From Bradyrhizobium sp. CSS354 (GTDB lineage Bacteria > Pseudomonadota > Alphaproteobacteria > Rhizobiales > Xanthobacteraceae), in assembly GCF_029051725.1 (NCBI RefSeq), contig NZ_JAACFU010000005.1, forward strand, positions 434,001 through 498,000: a DNA stretch of 64,000 bases, given 5' to 3'. A model generated the notes under the pieces. It did no database searches, had not been told where the DNA came from, and saw only the letters and a program-made list of their open reading frames with translations. The translations under genes were made by a program, and so were the position numbers. This document shows positions 36,803 to 46,091 of the stretch, in pieces (within the stretch, counting starts at the first letter, position 1; every line of letters begins with the position of its first letter).

Positions 36803-38089
36803 ATGATTTCACAGTCTGGACTGCGTGCGCTGGTCTGCGCCGCGCTTGTGTCGTTGGGTACGACGTCGTTCGCGCGGGCGGAGGGCACCTACGAGATTCC
36901 GGCCGGCGCGCATTTCAACAAGGACAAGCTCGCCAGGATCACCGAGTTCTTCAAGAACGAGGTCGCGACCGGCAAGATCGCCGGCGCAAACGTGCTCATC
37001 AAGCAACATGGCAAGCCGGTCTACCACGAAGTCTTCGGCGTGCAGGACGTGGTCAGTAAGGCGCCGATCACCGACAAGACGATCTTCCGCCTGTTCTCGA
37101 TGAGCAAGGCGATCACGTCCGTGGTCGCAGTGAAGTTGATCGAGGAAGGTACGATCAAGCTCGACGATCCCGTCTCGAAATACATTCCGTCCTTCGCCAA
37201 CGTGAAAGTCGGCGTCGAGAAGAAGGCCGAGGACGGCACCAAATCGCTCGAGCTCGTGCCGCCGAACCGGCCGATGACGGTGCACGATTTGATGACGCAC
37301 ACCTCGGGCGTCACCTACGGCTTCTACGGCGACAGTCTGGTCCGCAAGGCCTATCGCGAGGCCAACATCTATGCCGGCGATTTCGACCTCGCGGAGTTCG
37401 CCGAGCGCATCGCAAGACTGCCGCTGCACAACCAGCCGGGCGCGCTGTGGCAATACGGCCATTCCACCGATATCCTGGCCCGGGTCATGGAAGTCGCGGC
37501 CGGCAAGCCGCTCATCGAGATCGAACGGGAGAAGCTGCTCGATCCGCTCGGCATGGTCGATACCGGCTTCTTCGTCACCGATCCCGAGAAGCAGAAGCTG
37601 CTGGCGCAGCCGGTGCCGAACGACAGCGATTTCCGGGTCGGACGGATCAACGATCCGACGGTCGCCAAGAAAATCCAGTTTGCCAGCGGCGGTATGGTTA
37701 CGACCATGGCGGATTATGAGCGCTTTACGCAGATGCTGCTCAACGGCGGCAGCCTCGACGGCAAGACGATTCTCAAGCCCGAGACGTTCAAGCTGATGGC
37801 GACCGACCAGATCGGACCCAAGTCGGGTGTCGATCGCGATTATTTCTACTTCCCCGGCGATGGTTTCGGCTTCGGTCTCGGACTTGCGGTCCGCACCGAT
37901 CCCGGCAACGCAAAACCGCCGCCGCCCGGCGATCTCGGCGAATTGAAATGGGACGGCGCCTCCGGCTGCTATTTCGTGATCGACCCCAAGCAGGACATGT
38001 TCTTCGTGCTGCTGGAGCAGACCCCGACCGAGCGCCAGCGCGTGCAGCGAACATTGAAGCAGCTGGTTTATGAAGCAATGGAGAATTGA
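36803..38089 (+). CDS. Secreted serine hydrolase (beta-lactamase/class C family), copy 1
   Basis: A 428-residue protein with a signal peptide (ISQSGLRALVCAALVSL, cleavage after RAEG). The beta-lactamase-fold core has the nucleophile motif SMSK in FRLFSMSKAITSV, a tyrosine motif in LWQYGHSTDILA in place of YxN, and a GFGFGLGLAV segment. It resembles EstB-like esterases and D-aminopeptidases more than resistance enzymes. ATG 36803 follows GGGGAGGGG. A close paralogue starts one base after its stop. Confidence 0.87.
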   Translation: MISQSGLRALVCAALVSLGTTSFARAEGTYEIPAGAHFNKDKLARITEFFKNEVATGKIAGANVLIKQHGKPVYHEVFGVQDVVSKAPITDKTIFRLFSMSKAITSVVAVKLIEEGTIKLDDPVSKYIPSFANVKVGVEKKAEDGTKSLELVPPNRPMTVHDLMTHTSGVTYGFYGDSLVRKAYREANIYAGDFDLAEFAERIARLPLHNQPGALWQYGHSTDILARVMEVAAGKPLIEIEREKLLDPLGMVDTGFFVTDPEKQKLLAQPVPNDSDFRVGRINDPTVAKKIQFASGGMVTTMADYERFTQMLLNGGSLDGKTILKPETFKLMATDQIGPKSGVDRDYFYFPGDGFGFGLGLAVRTDPGNAKPPPPGDLGELKWDGASGCYFVIDPKQDMFFVLLEQTPTERQRVQRTLKQLVYEAMEN

Positions 38090-38090
38090 C

Positions 38091-39353
38091 ATGGTCGGGC
38101 GCCGCGCATTGATCGCGGCGCTCGTCCTTCTCGCCGGCGGCATCGTTGCGGAGGCAGGCTCGGAGAGACCTGTCGTCCGCACGCTCTCGCCCGCGGGGCT
38201 GGCGAAGGTTTCCGACTACATCCGCAACGAGGTCGCCACCGGCAAGATCCCCGGCGCCATCCTGCTGCTTCAGCAGCACGGCAAGCCGGTGTATTCCCAG
38301 AATTTCGGCGTCCGCGACGTCGCGACCGAACTCTCGATGAGCGCGGACACGATCTTCCGCCTCTACTCGATGTCGAAACCGATCACCTCCGTGATGGCGA
38401 TGATGCTGGTCGAGGAGGGCAGGCTTTCGCTCGACGATCCCGTCTCGAAATACATTCCGGCTTTTTCCGGCATGAAGGTCGGTATCGAGAAAAAGGCCGA
38501 GGACGGCAAAGTCGCCCTGGCGCTGGAGCCGCTGGAGCGACCCATCACGATCAAGGATCTGCTGCGCCACACCTCAGGGCTGCCTTACGGCTATTACGGC
38601 GGCGGTATGGTGCGCGAGCTCTATGCGGACGCCAATCTCTTCAACAGCAATCTGACCAACGCCGAATTCGCCGCCAAGATCGCCACGCTGCCGCTGGTCG
38701 AGCAGCCCGGCACGGTGTGGGATTACGGCTATTCCACCGACGTGCTTGGCCGCGTCGTCGAAATCATCACGGGAAAGACGCTGCTGCAGTTCGAGAAGGA
38801 GCGGCTGCTCGATCCGCTCGGCATGACCGAGACGGCTTTCTTCGTCGCCGATCCCGCCAAATTCCCGCGCATCGCCGAGCCGATACCGGAGGATCGCTAC
38901 ATCAATCCATCGACGCAGCTCCGCGACATCAGGCGGCCGGCGACATGGGAATCGGGCGGCGGCGGCATGGTCGGTACCGTCGGCGACTACGCCCGCTTCG
39001 CCCAGATGCTGCTCAACGGCGGCACGTATGAGGGCCGGCGCTATCTCAAGCCAGAGACCATCGCGCTGATGGCCTCGGATCATATCGGGTCGGAGACGAA
39101 GATCGCGCGCGACCAGAACTATTATCCGGGCGGATCTTCCGGCTTCGGTCTTGGCTTCGCCGTGCGCACCTCGGTTCCCCCTGGAACGGCGTGGCCGCTC
39201 GGCGAATATCGCTGGGACGGCGTTGGCGGCACGTTCTTCTTCATCGATCCCGAGGACGATCTGTTCGGGATCTTCATGGTGCAGACCCCGACGCAGCGCG
39301 GCCGGATTCAACTGGCGCTGAAGACGCTGATCTACCAGGCGATGGGGCGGTAG
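38091..39353 (+). CDS. Secreted serine hydrolase (beta-lactamase/class C family), copy 2
   Basis: A 420-residue paralogue of the preceding gene. They share FRLYSMSKPITSV against FRLFSMSKAITSV, SLDDPVSKYIPAF, and the YGYSTDVLGRVVE tyrosine segment. A signal peptide covers residues 1-20 (GRRALIAALVLLAGGIV). It is clearly a tandem duplication with divergence, so substrates may have separated. Start ATG 38091 is one base after the previous stop. A palindromic repeat follows. Confidence 0.87.
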   Translation: MVGRRALIAALVLLAGGIVAEAGSERPVVRTLSPAGLAKVSDYIRNEVATGKIPGAILLLQQHGKPVYSQNFGVRDVATELSMSADTIFRLYSMSKPITSVMAMMLVEEGRLSLDDPVSKYIPAFSGMKVGIEKKAEDGKVALALEPLERPITIKDLLRHTSGLPYGYYGGGMVRELYADANLFNSNLTNAEFAAKIATLPLVEQPGTVWDYGYSTDVLGRVVEIITGKTLLQFEKERLLDPLGMTETAFFVADPAKFPRIAEPIPEDRYINPSTQLRDIRRPATWESGGGGMVGTVGDYARFAQMLLNGGTYEGRRYLKPETIALMASDHIGSETKIARDQNYYPGGSSGFGLGFAVRTSVPPGTAWPLGEYRWDGVGGTFFFIDPEDDLFGIFMVQTPTQRGRIQLALKTLIYQAMGR

Positions 39354-39376
39354 CCTTTTCGTCTAGCCCCGCTGTC

Positions 39377-39454
39377 GTAGCCGAATGGAGCGAAGCGCAA
39401 TCCGGGACCGCTGCCGATGTCGCCCCGGATTTCGCTGCGCTCCATGCGGGCTAC
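39377..39454. repeat. Palindromic intergenic repeat, GTAGCCC family, copy 2
   Basis: A 78-bp element with GTAGCCGAATGGAGCGAAGC at the left and GCTGCGCTCCATGCGGGCTAC at the right (read in two pieces: GCTGCGCTCC and ATGCGGGCTAC). It is close to the element at 11313, differing mainly in the loop. Confidence 0.86.
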
Positions 39455-39459
39455 GGGAG

Positions 39460-40527
39460 TTACGCTCCGCGCACGATCTCGCGGATATATCCGATCGTCT
39501 CCTCGATCTGGCTCGCATTGACGTCGAGATGCGTGCAGGCGCGAATGCGGCCGTCCATCATCGCAAGCGTCACGCCGCGCTGGCGCAGCGCCGCGACCAT
39601 CTTGTCGCCGGGAATGCCGGCACCATCGGGCTTGAAGAACACCAGGTTGGTTTCGGGCTCCTGCACCTCGACGCCTGGGATCTGCGACAGTCCGCGAGCG
39701 AGCGCGCGCGCATTGGCATGATCGTCGGCAAGCCGCTCGACATGATGGTCGAGCGCGTAGATGCAAGCCGCCGCGCAGATTCCGGCCTGTCGCATCGAGC
39801 CGCCGAGCCGCTGCTTCCACTGCCAGACCGCATCGATGAAGGCGCGCGAGCCCGCCAGCACGCCGCCGATCGGCGCGCCCAAGCCCTTCGAGAAGTCGAT
39901 CCAGGCCGAATCCCAGCCCGCGGTCATGTCGCGCGGAGAGATGCCGCTCGCGACAGTGGCGTTGAGCAGGCGCGCGCCGTCCATGTGAGTGACGAGGCCA
40001 TGTTGTTTCGCGATCGCGACGATTTCGTCGAGCGCGGCCTTCTTCCAGATCGTACCGCCGCCGATATTGGCGGTCTGCTCGACGCTGACCACCGTCTGCG
40101 GCGGCTGATAGCGGGTGCGTGGATGCAGCGCTTTGCGGAACGTCTCCGGCGTGAACTGGCCGTCGGGTCCCTTCAGCTGCGTGACCTGGAAGCCGCCGAT
40201 CGCGGCATGCGCGCCGCCTTCGCGCGCGATAATGTGGGCGCTCTCGTGCGCGAGGATCTCGTCCCCGGGACGGCAATGCACCAGCGTCGCGGTGACGTTG
40301 CACATCGTGCCCGACGGCATGTACACGGCGGCTTCCTTGCCGAGCAGCTCGGCGACGCGCTCGCGCAGGGCGTTCACGGTCGGATCGTCGCCGACCTGCT
40401 CGTCGCCGACCTCCGCCCGCGCCATCGCCTCGCGCATCGCAGGTGTCGGCTTTGTCTGCGTGTCCGAGAGCAGATTGATGCGCACCGGCGGCGCCTTGGG
40501 GTCGATCGGGGGAGGGGTGTAGAGCAT
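39460..40527 (-). CDS. ltaE: Threonine aldolase family PLP enzyme
   Basis: A 355-residue fold-type I PLP enzyme that cleaves threonine or allo-threonine to glycine and acetaldehyde. Motifs: INLLSDTQTKPTPAMREAMA, YMPSGTMCNVTATL, the PLP aspartate in THMDGARLLNA and the Schiff-base lysine in WIDFSKGLGAPIGGVLAGS. ATG 40527 has an ACGAG element upstream; ATG 40542 (five residues longer) is also possible, and the longer frame to 40677 is not supported. The gene stands alone on the minus strand downstream of the small hypothetical gene. Confidence 0.92.
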   Translation of the reverse strand: MLYTPPPIDPKAPPVRINLLSDTQTKPTPAMREAMARAEVGDEQVGDDPTVNALRERVAELLGKEAAVYMPSGTMCNVTATLVHCRPGDEILAHESAHIIAREGGAHAAIGGFQVTQLKGPDGQFTPETFRKALHPRTRYQPPQTVVSVEQTANIGGGTIWKKAALDEIVAIAKQHGLVTHMDGARLLNATVASGISPRDMTAGWDSAWIDFSKGLGAPIGGVLAGSRAFIDAVWQWKQRLGGSMRQAGICAAACIYALDHHVERLADDHANARALARGLSQIPGVEVQEPETNLVFFKPDGAGIPGDKMVAALRQRGVTLAMMDGRIRACTHLDVNASQIEETIGYIREIVRGA

Positions 40528-40595
40528 GGTTGGTCTCGTCATTTCATCTAGTCGAATCGTTGCGACGTATTGCGTGCGTTTCTCAAGGACCTGAA

Positions 40596-40811
40596 CTAGC
40601 CACGAGAACGTTGAGTGAAGCGCTGTCGCGCGGCGAGAAGGATTTCGTCTGGCGTGTCGGCCGTAAAGATATTGCAATCAGGCAGAGCGAGCAGCCCCTG
40701 ATATCGGCAGATCTGCTCGTCGCGGGAGAGGGCATCCCATGCTCGAAGCGCCGCTTTAGTCGGCGCTGCCGAAGGCAGAGTGTTGGCGAACTGGTCGGCC
40801 GTGCGAGACAT
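40596..40811 (-). CDS. Small hypothetical protein
   Basis: A possible 71-residue protein starting MSRTADQFANTLPSAAPTKA, with a plausible soluble helical composition (AWDALSRDEQICRYQGLLALPDCNIF). I recognise no domain. Starts at 40820 (ATG) or 40832 (TTG) are also possible, and no strong SD is seen. It lies just past the rpsD terminator on the same strand. Regular amino-acid composition supports coding, but it could be spurious. Confidence 0.45.
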   Translation of the reverse strand: MSRTADQFANTLPSAAPTKAALRAWDALSRDEQICRYQGLLALPDCNIFTADTPDEILLAARQRFTQRSRG

Positions 40812-40829
40812 CGAAGGCATGCTATCAAA

Positions 40830-40859
40830 CAAAAAGGCCCCGGAAAACCGGGGCCTTTG
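40830..40859 (-). terminator. Rho-independent terminator of rpsD
   Basis: The arms AAGGCCCCGG and CCGGGGCCTT enclose an AAAA loop (40834-40857), and the minus-strand RNA continues with a TTTTTGTTTG tract. It is 22 bases past the rpsD stop, a textbook intrinsic terminator. Confidence 0.93.
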
Positions 40860-40880
40860 AGCGATTGATCTGCCGAACTA

Positions 40881-41498
40881 TCAGCGCGAATAGAATTCGA
40901 CGACCAGATGCGGCTCCATCTGCACCGGGAACGGCACGTCGGAGAGGTGCGGGATGCGAATGTATTTCGCGATCATCTTGCCGTGGTCGACTTCGAGATA
41001 ATCGGGGGTGTCACGCTCGGAGAGCTGGCTGGCTTCGAGGACGTGGGCGAGCTGCTTGGAGGCTTCCTTGACCTCGATCACGTCGCCGATCTTGACCAGA
41101 TAGCTGGAGATGTTGACCTTGCGGCCGTTCACCTTGACGTGGCCGTGGTTGATGAACTGGCGCGCGGCGAAGATCGTCGAGACGAACTTGGCGCGGTACA
41201 CGACCGCGTCGAGACGGCGCTCGAGCAGGCCGATCAGGTTCTCGCCGGTATCGCCCTTGAGGCGGCTGGCCTCGACATAGATGCTGTGGAACTGACGCTC
41301 GGAGATGTTGGCGTAGTAACCCTTCAGCTTCTGCTTGGCGCGCAACTGCACGCCGAAGTCGGAGAGCTTGCCCTTGCGGCGCTGGCCGTGCTGGCCGGGG
41401 CCGTATTCGCGGCGGTTCACGGGGCTCTTCGGGCGGCCCCAGATGTTCTGGCCCATACGGCGATCGAGCTTGTACTTCGCCTCACTGCGCTTAGTCAT
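40881..41498 (-). CDS. rpsD: 30S ribosomal protein S4
   Basis: A 205-residue ribosomal protein that nucleates small-subunit assembly. It opens [20 protein letters not shown], has the [16 protein letters not shown] loop, and carries an S4 RNA-binding domain ([34 protein letters not shown]). The length is normal for alphaproteobacteria, which lack the N-terminal zinc cysteines. As usual in the group it stands outside the main ribosomal protein operon. Confidence 0.97.
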   Translation of the reverse strand: MTKRSEAKYKLDRRMGQNIWGRPKSPVNRREYGPGQHGQRRKGKLSDFGVQLRAKQKLKGYYANISERQFHSIYVEASRLKGDTGENLIGLLERRLDAVVYRAKFVSTIFAARQFINHGHVKVNGRKVNISSYLVKIGDVIEVKEASKQLAHVLEASQLSERDTPDYLEVDHGKMIAKYIRIPHLSDVPFPVQMEPHLVVEFYSR

Positions 41499-41617
41499 CG
41501 CGTCCTCTTCAGGTACATGGTTTGAGGAAACGCGCCCTCCTGTGTGACGGGCTAGCCCGGCACTGACAGGTCCGATCCCAAAGCTTAAGGGACAGGACCA
41601 CGGGTCGCGAAACGCTT

Positions 41618-41639
41618 CGCGGGCCGAAATCGGCCCGCG
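41618..41639. other. Perfect 9-bp inverted repeat upstream of rpsD
   Basis: CGCGGGCCG and CGGCCCGCG flank an AAAT loop, about 120 bases before rpsD and 55 bases past the acyltransferase stop. No strong T-run follows on either strand. It may stabilise the end of the upstream transcript or act in the rpsD leader. Confidence 0.5.
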
Positions 41640-41694
41640 AGCAAGCGGCTTTTAGGGGGATTTGGGGCTCGCTGTCAATGCGAATGGCCCGGAA

Positions 41695-42462
41695 TTACGT
41701 CCCGACTGCCCGGATCGGCTTCGACCCGGCCGCCCGTAATTCGGCAGCAATTTCAGTGTTCAGGACCTGTTCCAGCTGGGTCAGGACCCGGGCGATCGGG
41801 GCGGCGTCGGTCACCCGGTGATCCCAGCGAATCACGACATGGATGGTCTGGTCGGGCCCGACCACCCCATAGCTGACGATGAAGGGGCCGGGCGTGATGG
41901 GGTGAAGCTCGCCGCCGCCATAGGCTGCCACCGAGCTCACCGCGAAGCTGCCGAACCAATTGCCGCGCTGCCGGCCGAATTTCAGCCCGATAGCCCAGGA
42001 CAGCCGCCGCAGCGGCAGCGGCAGACGGGTCACCCGCATGATCTTGCGGAACATGGGAATTTCGTCGATCGGGGCGGTCTTGGCGCGCCGGATCTCGGCG
42101 TCGACCGCAGCCAGCGTCATGGCCTCGGGAGCCACGATTCGCTGTGGGATCACGCATTCCTCGCCGCCCTCGACCCGGGCAATGGCCACCGACGCCACGC
42201 TCTTCGGCAGCTCGTAGAGCGACGGCCAGGGCCATTTGGCATAGACGGTACGCAGGACCGGCTCGTCCCTGGCGACGAGGGCAAAAGCCTTGACGAACAT
42301 GGCCGCCCAGCCGGCTGGCGCGATCGCGCCCGCGCGGGCCGCCAGCAGGGGGCCGACATCGAGCGAACGGGACAGGGACACGAAGGGCACGCCCATCGAG
42401 GCGTGCATGAGGTCGACAATCAGGCGACGCGGCAGCGAAATGGTCTTGGGCGTCCCGCGCAT
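41695..42462 (-). CDS. Stand-alone 2-oxo-acid dehydrogenase-type (E2-like) acyltransferase domain
   Basis: A 255-residue protein corresponding to the catalytic domain of E2 acyltransferases (chloramphenicol-acetyltransferase fold). The C-terminal active-site motif is RWDHRVTDAAPIARVL, matching the family pattern with H and D at the HxxxD spacing. There is no lipoyl domain and no E3-binding domain, so it cannot act as a normal E2. The substrate is unknown; similar orphan domains occur in lipid or polyketide loci. No partner genes adjoin it. Confidence 0.78.
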   Translation of the reverse strand: MRGTPKTISLPRRLIVDLMHASMGVPFVSLSRSLDVGPLLAARAGAIAPAGWAAMFVKAFALVARDEPVLRTVYAKWPWPSLYELPKSVASVAIARVEGGEECVIPQRIVAPEAMTLAAVDAEIRRAKTAPIDEIPMFRKIMRVTRLPLPLRRLSWAIGLKFGRQRGNWFGSFAVSSVAAYGGGELHPITPGPFIVSYGVVGPDQTIHVVIRWDHRVTDAAPIARVLTQLEQVLNTEIAAELRAAGSKPIRAVGT

Positions 42463-42567
42463 CGCTCTTTTGTTTCCCCTGAATAAAGTTTGTGCAGCGA
42501 GCGGGGTTCCCGCCCGCCGCCTGCTCTAGCACGAACCAACCCGCGTGGGGCCGGTCGGTTCGCCGCA

Positions 42568-42951
42568 TCAGGGTGCCGGCGAGGCCAGCGGCTTGGTCTT
42601 GTCGACGATGTAAACTCCAAGCACTTTCATAGCCTTGTCGCCGTGGGCTTTGGCGTCATGCACGACGCCTGCCGGGATCTGGTAGGAATCGCCGGCTTTC
42701 AGCGTCTTTTCCGGCTGCCCGTCGATGAGGAGATTGAGCTCGCCTTCGAGCACGTAGCCGGTCTCGATACCCGGATGGGTATGGCGACCGGCCGCGCCGC
42801 CCGCCGGGACCTCCGCGATGGCCGTGATGGTGTTGTAGCCATCCGGAAATTCGACCTTCTGGAGCGGGGTGCGTTTGATGCCGGGCTGCTGGGCGTAGGC
42901 CGCAACGGCGAGGCCGGTGAAGGCAAGAGCGAGCAAAGTCTTTTTGAACAT
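42568..42951 (-). CDS. Secreted cupin-domain protein
   Basis: A 127-residue protein with a signal peptide (MFKKTLLALAFTGLAVAAYA) and one small cupin domain. The metal-binding motifs GRHTHPGIETGYVLEGE and IPAGVVHDAKAHGD provide His, His, Glu and a third His. It is periplasmic, and the activity is unknown; relatives are annotated as cupin 2 domain proteins. There is no functional link to the flanking genes. Confidence 0.88.
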   Translation of the reverse strand: MFKKTLLALAFTGLAVAAYAQQPGIKRTPLQKVEFPDGYNTITAIAEVPAGGAAGRHTHPGIETGYVLEGELNLLIDGQPEKTLKAGDSYQIPAGVVHDAKAHGDKAMKVLGVYIVDKTKPLASPAP

Positions 42952-43013
42952 GGTTTTTCCTCCCTGGAACGACCGACCCTAGCAGCGCGGTGGTTCCCGG
43001 CAAGACTCAATGG

Positions 43014-43787
43014 CTAGCGCTTGATCCCCTCGAACGCCGCCATGATGCCGCGCTGGAACAACGACCAGTCGAAGCCGAGCGCGATCGCGCGGTAGCCGCG
43101 GTCGACCAGAGCGTTGGCCTGGTCTGCGGTCCGCGCCACGCCGCCGATCGGCACGCCGCTTCTGAGGATGCCGGCCTCGGCCCGCGCCACCAGCTCAAGC
43201 AATTTCGGATCGTCCATCTGGCCGCGCTTGTTGATGGAAGTGGCGAGATCGCCGGGGCCGATCACGGCTACGTCGATGCCGGGCGTGGCCATGATCTCGT
43301 CGATGCGGTTGACGGCGTCGACGTGCTCGATGGTGATCATGCAGATCATTTCGTCGTCGGCGCTGGCCATGTAGTCCGGCATCGACTGGCCCCAGCGGAA
43401 TGGCGCATGGAACGGACCCCAGAGCCGATCGCCGCGTGGCGGATAGCGCACGCTGCGCACCGCTTTCTCGGCCTCCGCGCGATTAGTGATCATCGGGAAA
43501 TTGATGCCGAAGGCACCGATGTCCATCGGTGCCTTCGCAAGCCATGGCTCGTTCGCCGCGATCCGCACCAGCGGTGTGCACGGTGTGCCGGTGGTGGCCG
43601 CGATCATGGCATGTGCTTCGGTCAGTCCAATCGGACCATGCTCGAGATCGACGATGATCCAGTCGAGTGAGCGCGCCATGATCTGCACGGTCTGCACGCT
43701 CGGGATCGTCGCGATCGCGCCGAAGGCGGGGCGACCCTCGCGCCAAAGCTGGCGGAGACGGTTGAGCGGCGTTGCGGAGACCGACAT
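43014..43787 (-). CDS. HpcH/HpaI aldolase family protein
   Basis: A 257-residue class II metal-dependent aldolase of the 2-keto-3-deoxy sugar acid type. Motifs: IIVDLEHGPIGLTEAH (active-site Asp-Glu-His), MITIEHVDAVNRIDEIMA (metal Glu) and VAVIGPGDLATSINKRG (metal Asp). It cleaves or condenses pyruvate adducts; the true substrate is not apparent. It lies 60 bases upstream-facing of murI on the same strand but is not obviously related to cell-wall synthesis. Confidence 0.88.
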   Translation of the reverse strand: MSVSATPLNRLRQLWREGRPAFGAIATIPSVQTVQIMARSLDWIIVDLEHGPIGLTEAHAMIAATTGTPCTPLVRIAANEPWLAKAPMDIGAFGINFPMITNRAEAEKAVRSVRYPPRGDRLWGPFHAPFRWGQSMPDYMASADDEMICMITIEHVDAVNRIDEIMATPGIDVAVIGPGDLATSINKRGQMDDPKLLELVARAEAGILRSGVPIGGVARTADQANALVDRGYRAIALGFDWSLFQRGIMAAFEGIKR

Positions 43788-43847
43788 GGGGAGAACCTGC
43801 AGGAAAGCGACGACGGGAGCGTAGCAGCGCGCCGTCGAGGCGCAAGG

Positions 43848-44645
43848 TCAGGCTGGAATGCGGCCGCCGAAGAACGGCGTCAGCATGGCCGAAAGACCAT
43901 GCACGCGGTTCGAGGTGAAGATCATCTCGGCGCCGGATTGCGCGATGCCATCGGTGTGCGGGCCGAGCAGATCCGAGACGCGGCGGGCGATCGCGGGCGC
44001 CGGATCGATCCAGTCGACCGGCCAGGGGGCCAGCTTTCTCAGCCGATCGAGCAGCAGCGGGTAATGCGTGCAGGCGAGTACCACGGTGTCGGTGCGTGCG
44101 CCCGCGTCCCCGGCATCACCGACGAAACACGGGGCGAGCTCGGCGAGGATGGCGTCGTCGCTGACGGGAGAGCCGCTGAGCTCTGCTTCGGCCAGCGCGG
44201 CCAGCTCGGGCGAGCCGACCAGCGTCACCTCGCAGCCTTGCGCGAAATCGCGGATCAGCGCCTTGGTGTATTCGCGCTTCACCGTGCCCTTGGTGCCGAG
44301 CACCGACACCCGCCGGCTCCTCGACTGCGCGCAGGCCGGCTTGATCGCGGGCACCGTGCCGACGAAGGGCAGTGAATAAGCGGCGCGCAGATGCGATAGG
44401 ACCAGGGTGGACGCCGTGTTGCAGGCGATGACGACGAGGTCAGGATCGTGCGTGCCGATCAATTCCCCCATCAGCGGCACCACGCGGGCGATGATCGCGT
44501 CCTCGCTGTGGTGGCCATAGGGGAAGAAGGCGTCGTCCGCGACGTAGACATAATGCGCATCGGAGCGCGCGGCCACGACCTCACGCAGGACCGTGAGCCC
44601 GCCAAGGCCGGAATCGAACACCAGAATCGTCGGGGAATTGGTCAC
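43848..44645 (-). CDS. murI: Glutamate racemase
   Basis: A 265-residue cytoplasmic enzyme that supplies D-glutamate for peptidoglycan. The two catalytic cysteines are present: VIACNTASTLVLSHLR and LACTHYPLLLDRLR. The FDSGLGGLTVLREV segment supplies the Asp-Ser pair, and the length is typical. The gene is common in the same conserved neighbourhood as rpsD in alphaproteobacteria. Confidence 0.95.
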   Translation of the reverse strand: MTNSPTILVFDSGLGGLTVLREVVAARSDAHYVYVADDAFFPYGHHSEDAIIARVVPLMGELIGTHDPDLVVIACNTASTLVLSHLRAAYSLPFVGTVPAIKPACAQSRSRRVSVLGTKGTVKREYTKALIRDFAQGCEVTLVGSPELAALAEAELSGSPVSDDAILAELAPCFVGDAGDAGARTDTVVLACTHYPLLLDRLRKLAPWPVDWIDPAPAIARRVSDLLGPHTDGIAQSGAEMIFTSNRVHGLSAMLTPFFGGRIPA

Positions 44646-44816
44646 GTGATCACTCTAGCCCGACATGGTTACCATTCGGTTTTTGGGGCGGTTTTGCGGC
44701 AGGGGCGCTTAGGGCTAATTTGGAGCGATTCGATTTCGCGATTGCCGCATGGTCCCGGTCAGCTGCCGTACTGCGGTGCGGATACGGACAGGCCCGCAAA
44801 ACTCCGGAGAGCCGAC

Positions 44817-45365
44817 ATGATCAGAAATACCAGTCACGGCTGGGGCATCATTTCCCGATGGCTGCACGGGAGTCTGGCGCTGACCATCATCGGCATGATC
44901 GGCTTCGGGTGGTGGATGAACCACATCCCGGCGCGTCCCGACCGGTTTTTCTACCGTTCGATCCACGCCGATATCGGCTATGTGATCCTGCTGCTCACCG
45001 TGCTGCGCCTGGTGTGGCGCCTCGTCAACCCGACACCGACCATGCCGGCCGAGACCTCGCGCTGGCAGAAGGTCGCGGCCCATGTCAGTCATGGCGCGCG
45101 CTATCTCGCCGTCATCGTGGTCACCATGCTCGGCTGGGCGCATTCCGGTGCACACGCACCCGATTATTCGGACTTCTTCGGCATGTTTCACGTGCCGCAA
45201 TTCACCGCTCCCGACCGCGCGGCGGCGGGCGCCTATGAAGACCGCCACATTCTCTTTGCCTATGTGCTGCTCGCCTTGATCGCGGTTCACGTGATCGCCG
45301 CCCTCTGGCACCATTTCATCCGCCGCGACCGCGTCGTGGCGCGGATGGTGACGGACGAGGCGTAG
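44817..45365 (+). CDS. Cytochrome b561 family membrane protein
   Basis: A 182-residue four-helix membrane protein of the CybB type. Putative heme-b ligands are H17 in RWLHGSL, H50 in SIHADIGY and the histidines in HVIAALWHHF on the last helix. It passes electrons from quinol in the inner membrane; in E. coli the family is a superoxide:ubiquinone oxidoreductase. ATG 44817 follows CCGGAGAG. It stands alone, divergent from murI. Confidence 0.9.
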   Translation: MIRNTSHGWGIISRWLHGSLALTIIGMIGFGWWMNHIPARPDRFFYRSIHADIGYVILLLTVLRLVWRLVNPTPTMPAETSRWQKVAAHVSHGARYLAVIVVTMLGWAHSGAHAPDYSDFFGMFHVPQFTAPDRAAAGAYEDRHILFAYVLLALIAVHVIAALWHHFIRRDRVVARMVTDEA

Positions 45366-45431
45366 TCGCAACCGCACCTGTGCGTTCTCGTGGCACATCC
45401 TACGTTCTGCTTCATGTCTTCAGGAGGCCTC

Positions 45432-46073
45432 ATGCTCACCGTCCATCATCTCGGCAAGTCGCAGTCCGAGCGTATCGTCTGGCTGTGCGAGGAGCTGGGG
45501 ATTCCCTACGTGCTGAAGCGCTATACGCGCGATCCCGTCACGATGCTGGCTCCGGCCGAGTACAAGGCGCTGCATCCGGCGGGTACGGCGCCTGTGATCA
45601 CCGACGGCGAGCTGGTGCTCGCGGAATCCGGCGCTGTCGTCGACTACATCGTTGCAAAATATGGCAACGGACGACTCGTGCTCGGTCCCACTGATCCTGC
45701 CTTCGCGCAGTTTCTGTATTGGCTTCATTTCGCCAATGGCACCCTGCAACCCGGCATGGGACGGATGATGATCCTGAGCCGGCTCGATCTCGCCAAGGAC
45801 AATCCGACCCTGCTCGCGATGAAGGGCCGTCTCGATCGGGCCTACGATCTTCTCGACGCAAGGCTTCGCGAGGCTGAATATCTCGCGGGCAGCGCCTTCA
45901 CGACCGCCGACATCATGACGGTGTTCTCACTCACCACCATGCGCTACTTCCAGCCCTATGACCTCCAGCGCTGTCCCAACGTGGCCAAATATCTCGGCCG
46001 CATCAGCGCGCGGGCGGGCTATCGGCGTGCGATGGAGAAGGGTGATCCGGGCATGGCGTTGCTGCTGAGCTGA
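45432..46073 (+). CDS. Glutathione S-transferase
   Basis: A 213-residue cytosolic GST. The thioredoxin-like N-terminal domain (1-78) has LTVHHLGKSQSERIVWLCEEL, the cis-proline segment GTAPVITDGEL and ESGAVVDYI for glutathione binding. The helical C-terminal domain ends with AGYRRAMEKGDPG, a beta- or kappa-like GST tail. ATG 45432 follows a perfect AGGAGG. Its substrate is unknown. Confidence 0.92.
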   Translation: MLTVHHLGKSQSERIVWLCEELGIPYVLKRYTRDPVTMLAPAEYKALHPAGTAPVITDGELVLAESGAVVDYIVAKYGNGRLVLGPTDPAFAQFLYWLHFANGTLQPGMGRMMILSRLDLAKDNPTLLAMKGRLDRAYDLLDARLREAEYLAGSAFTTADIMTVFSLTTMRYFQPYDLQRCPNVAKYLGRISARAGYRRAMEKGDPGMALLLS

Positions 46074-46091
46074 GCGGCGACGCGCACTCGA

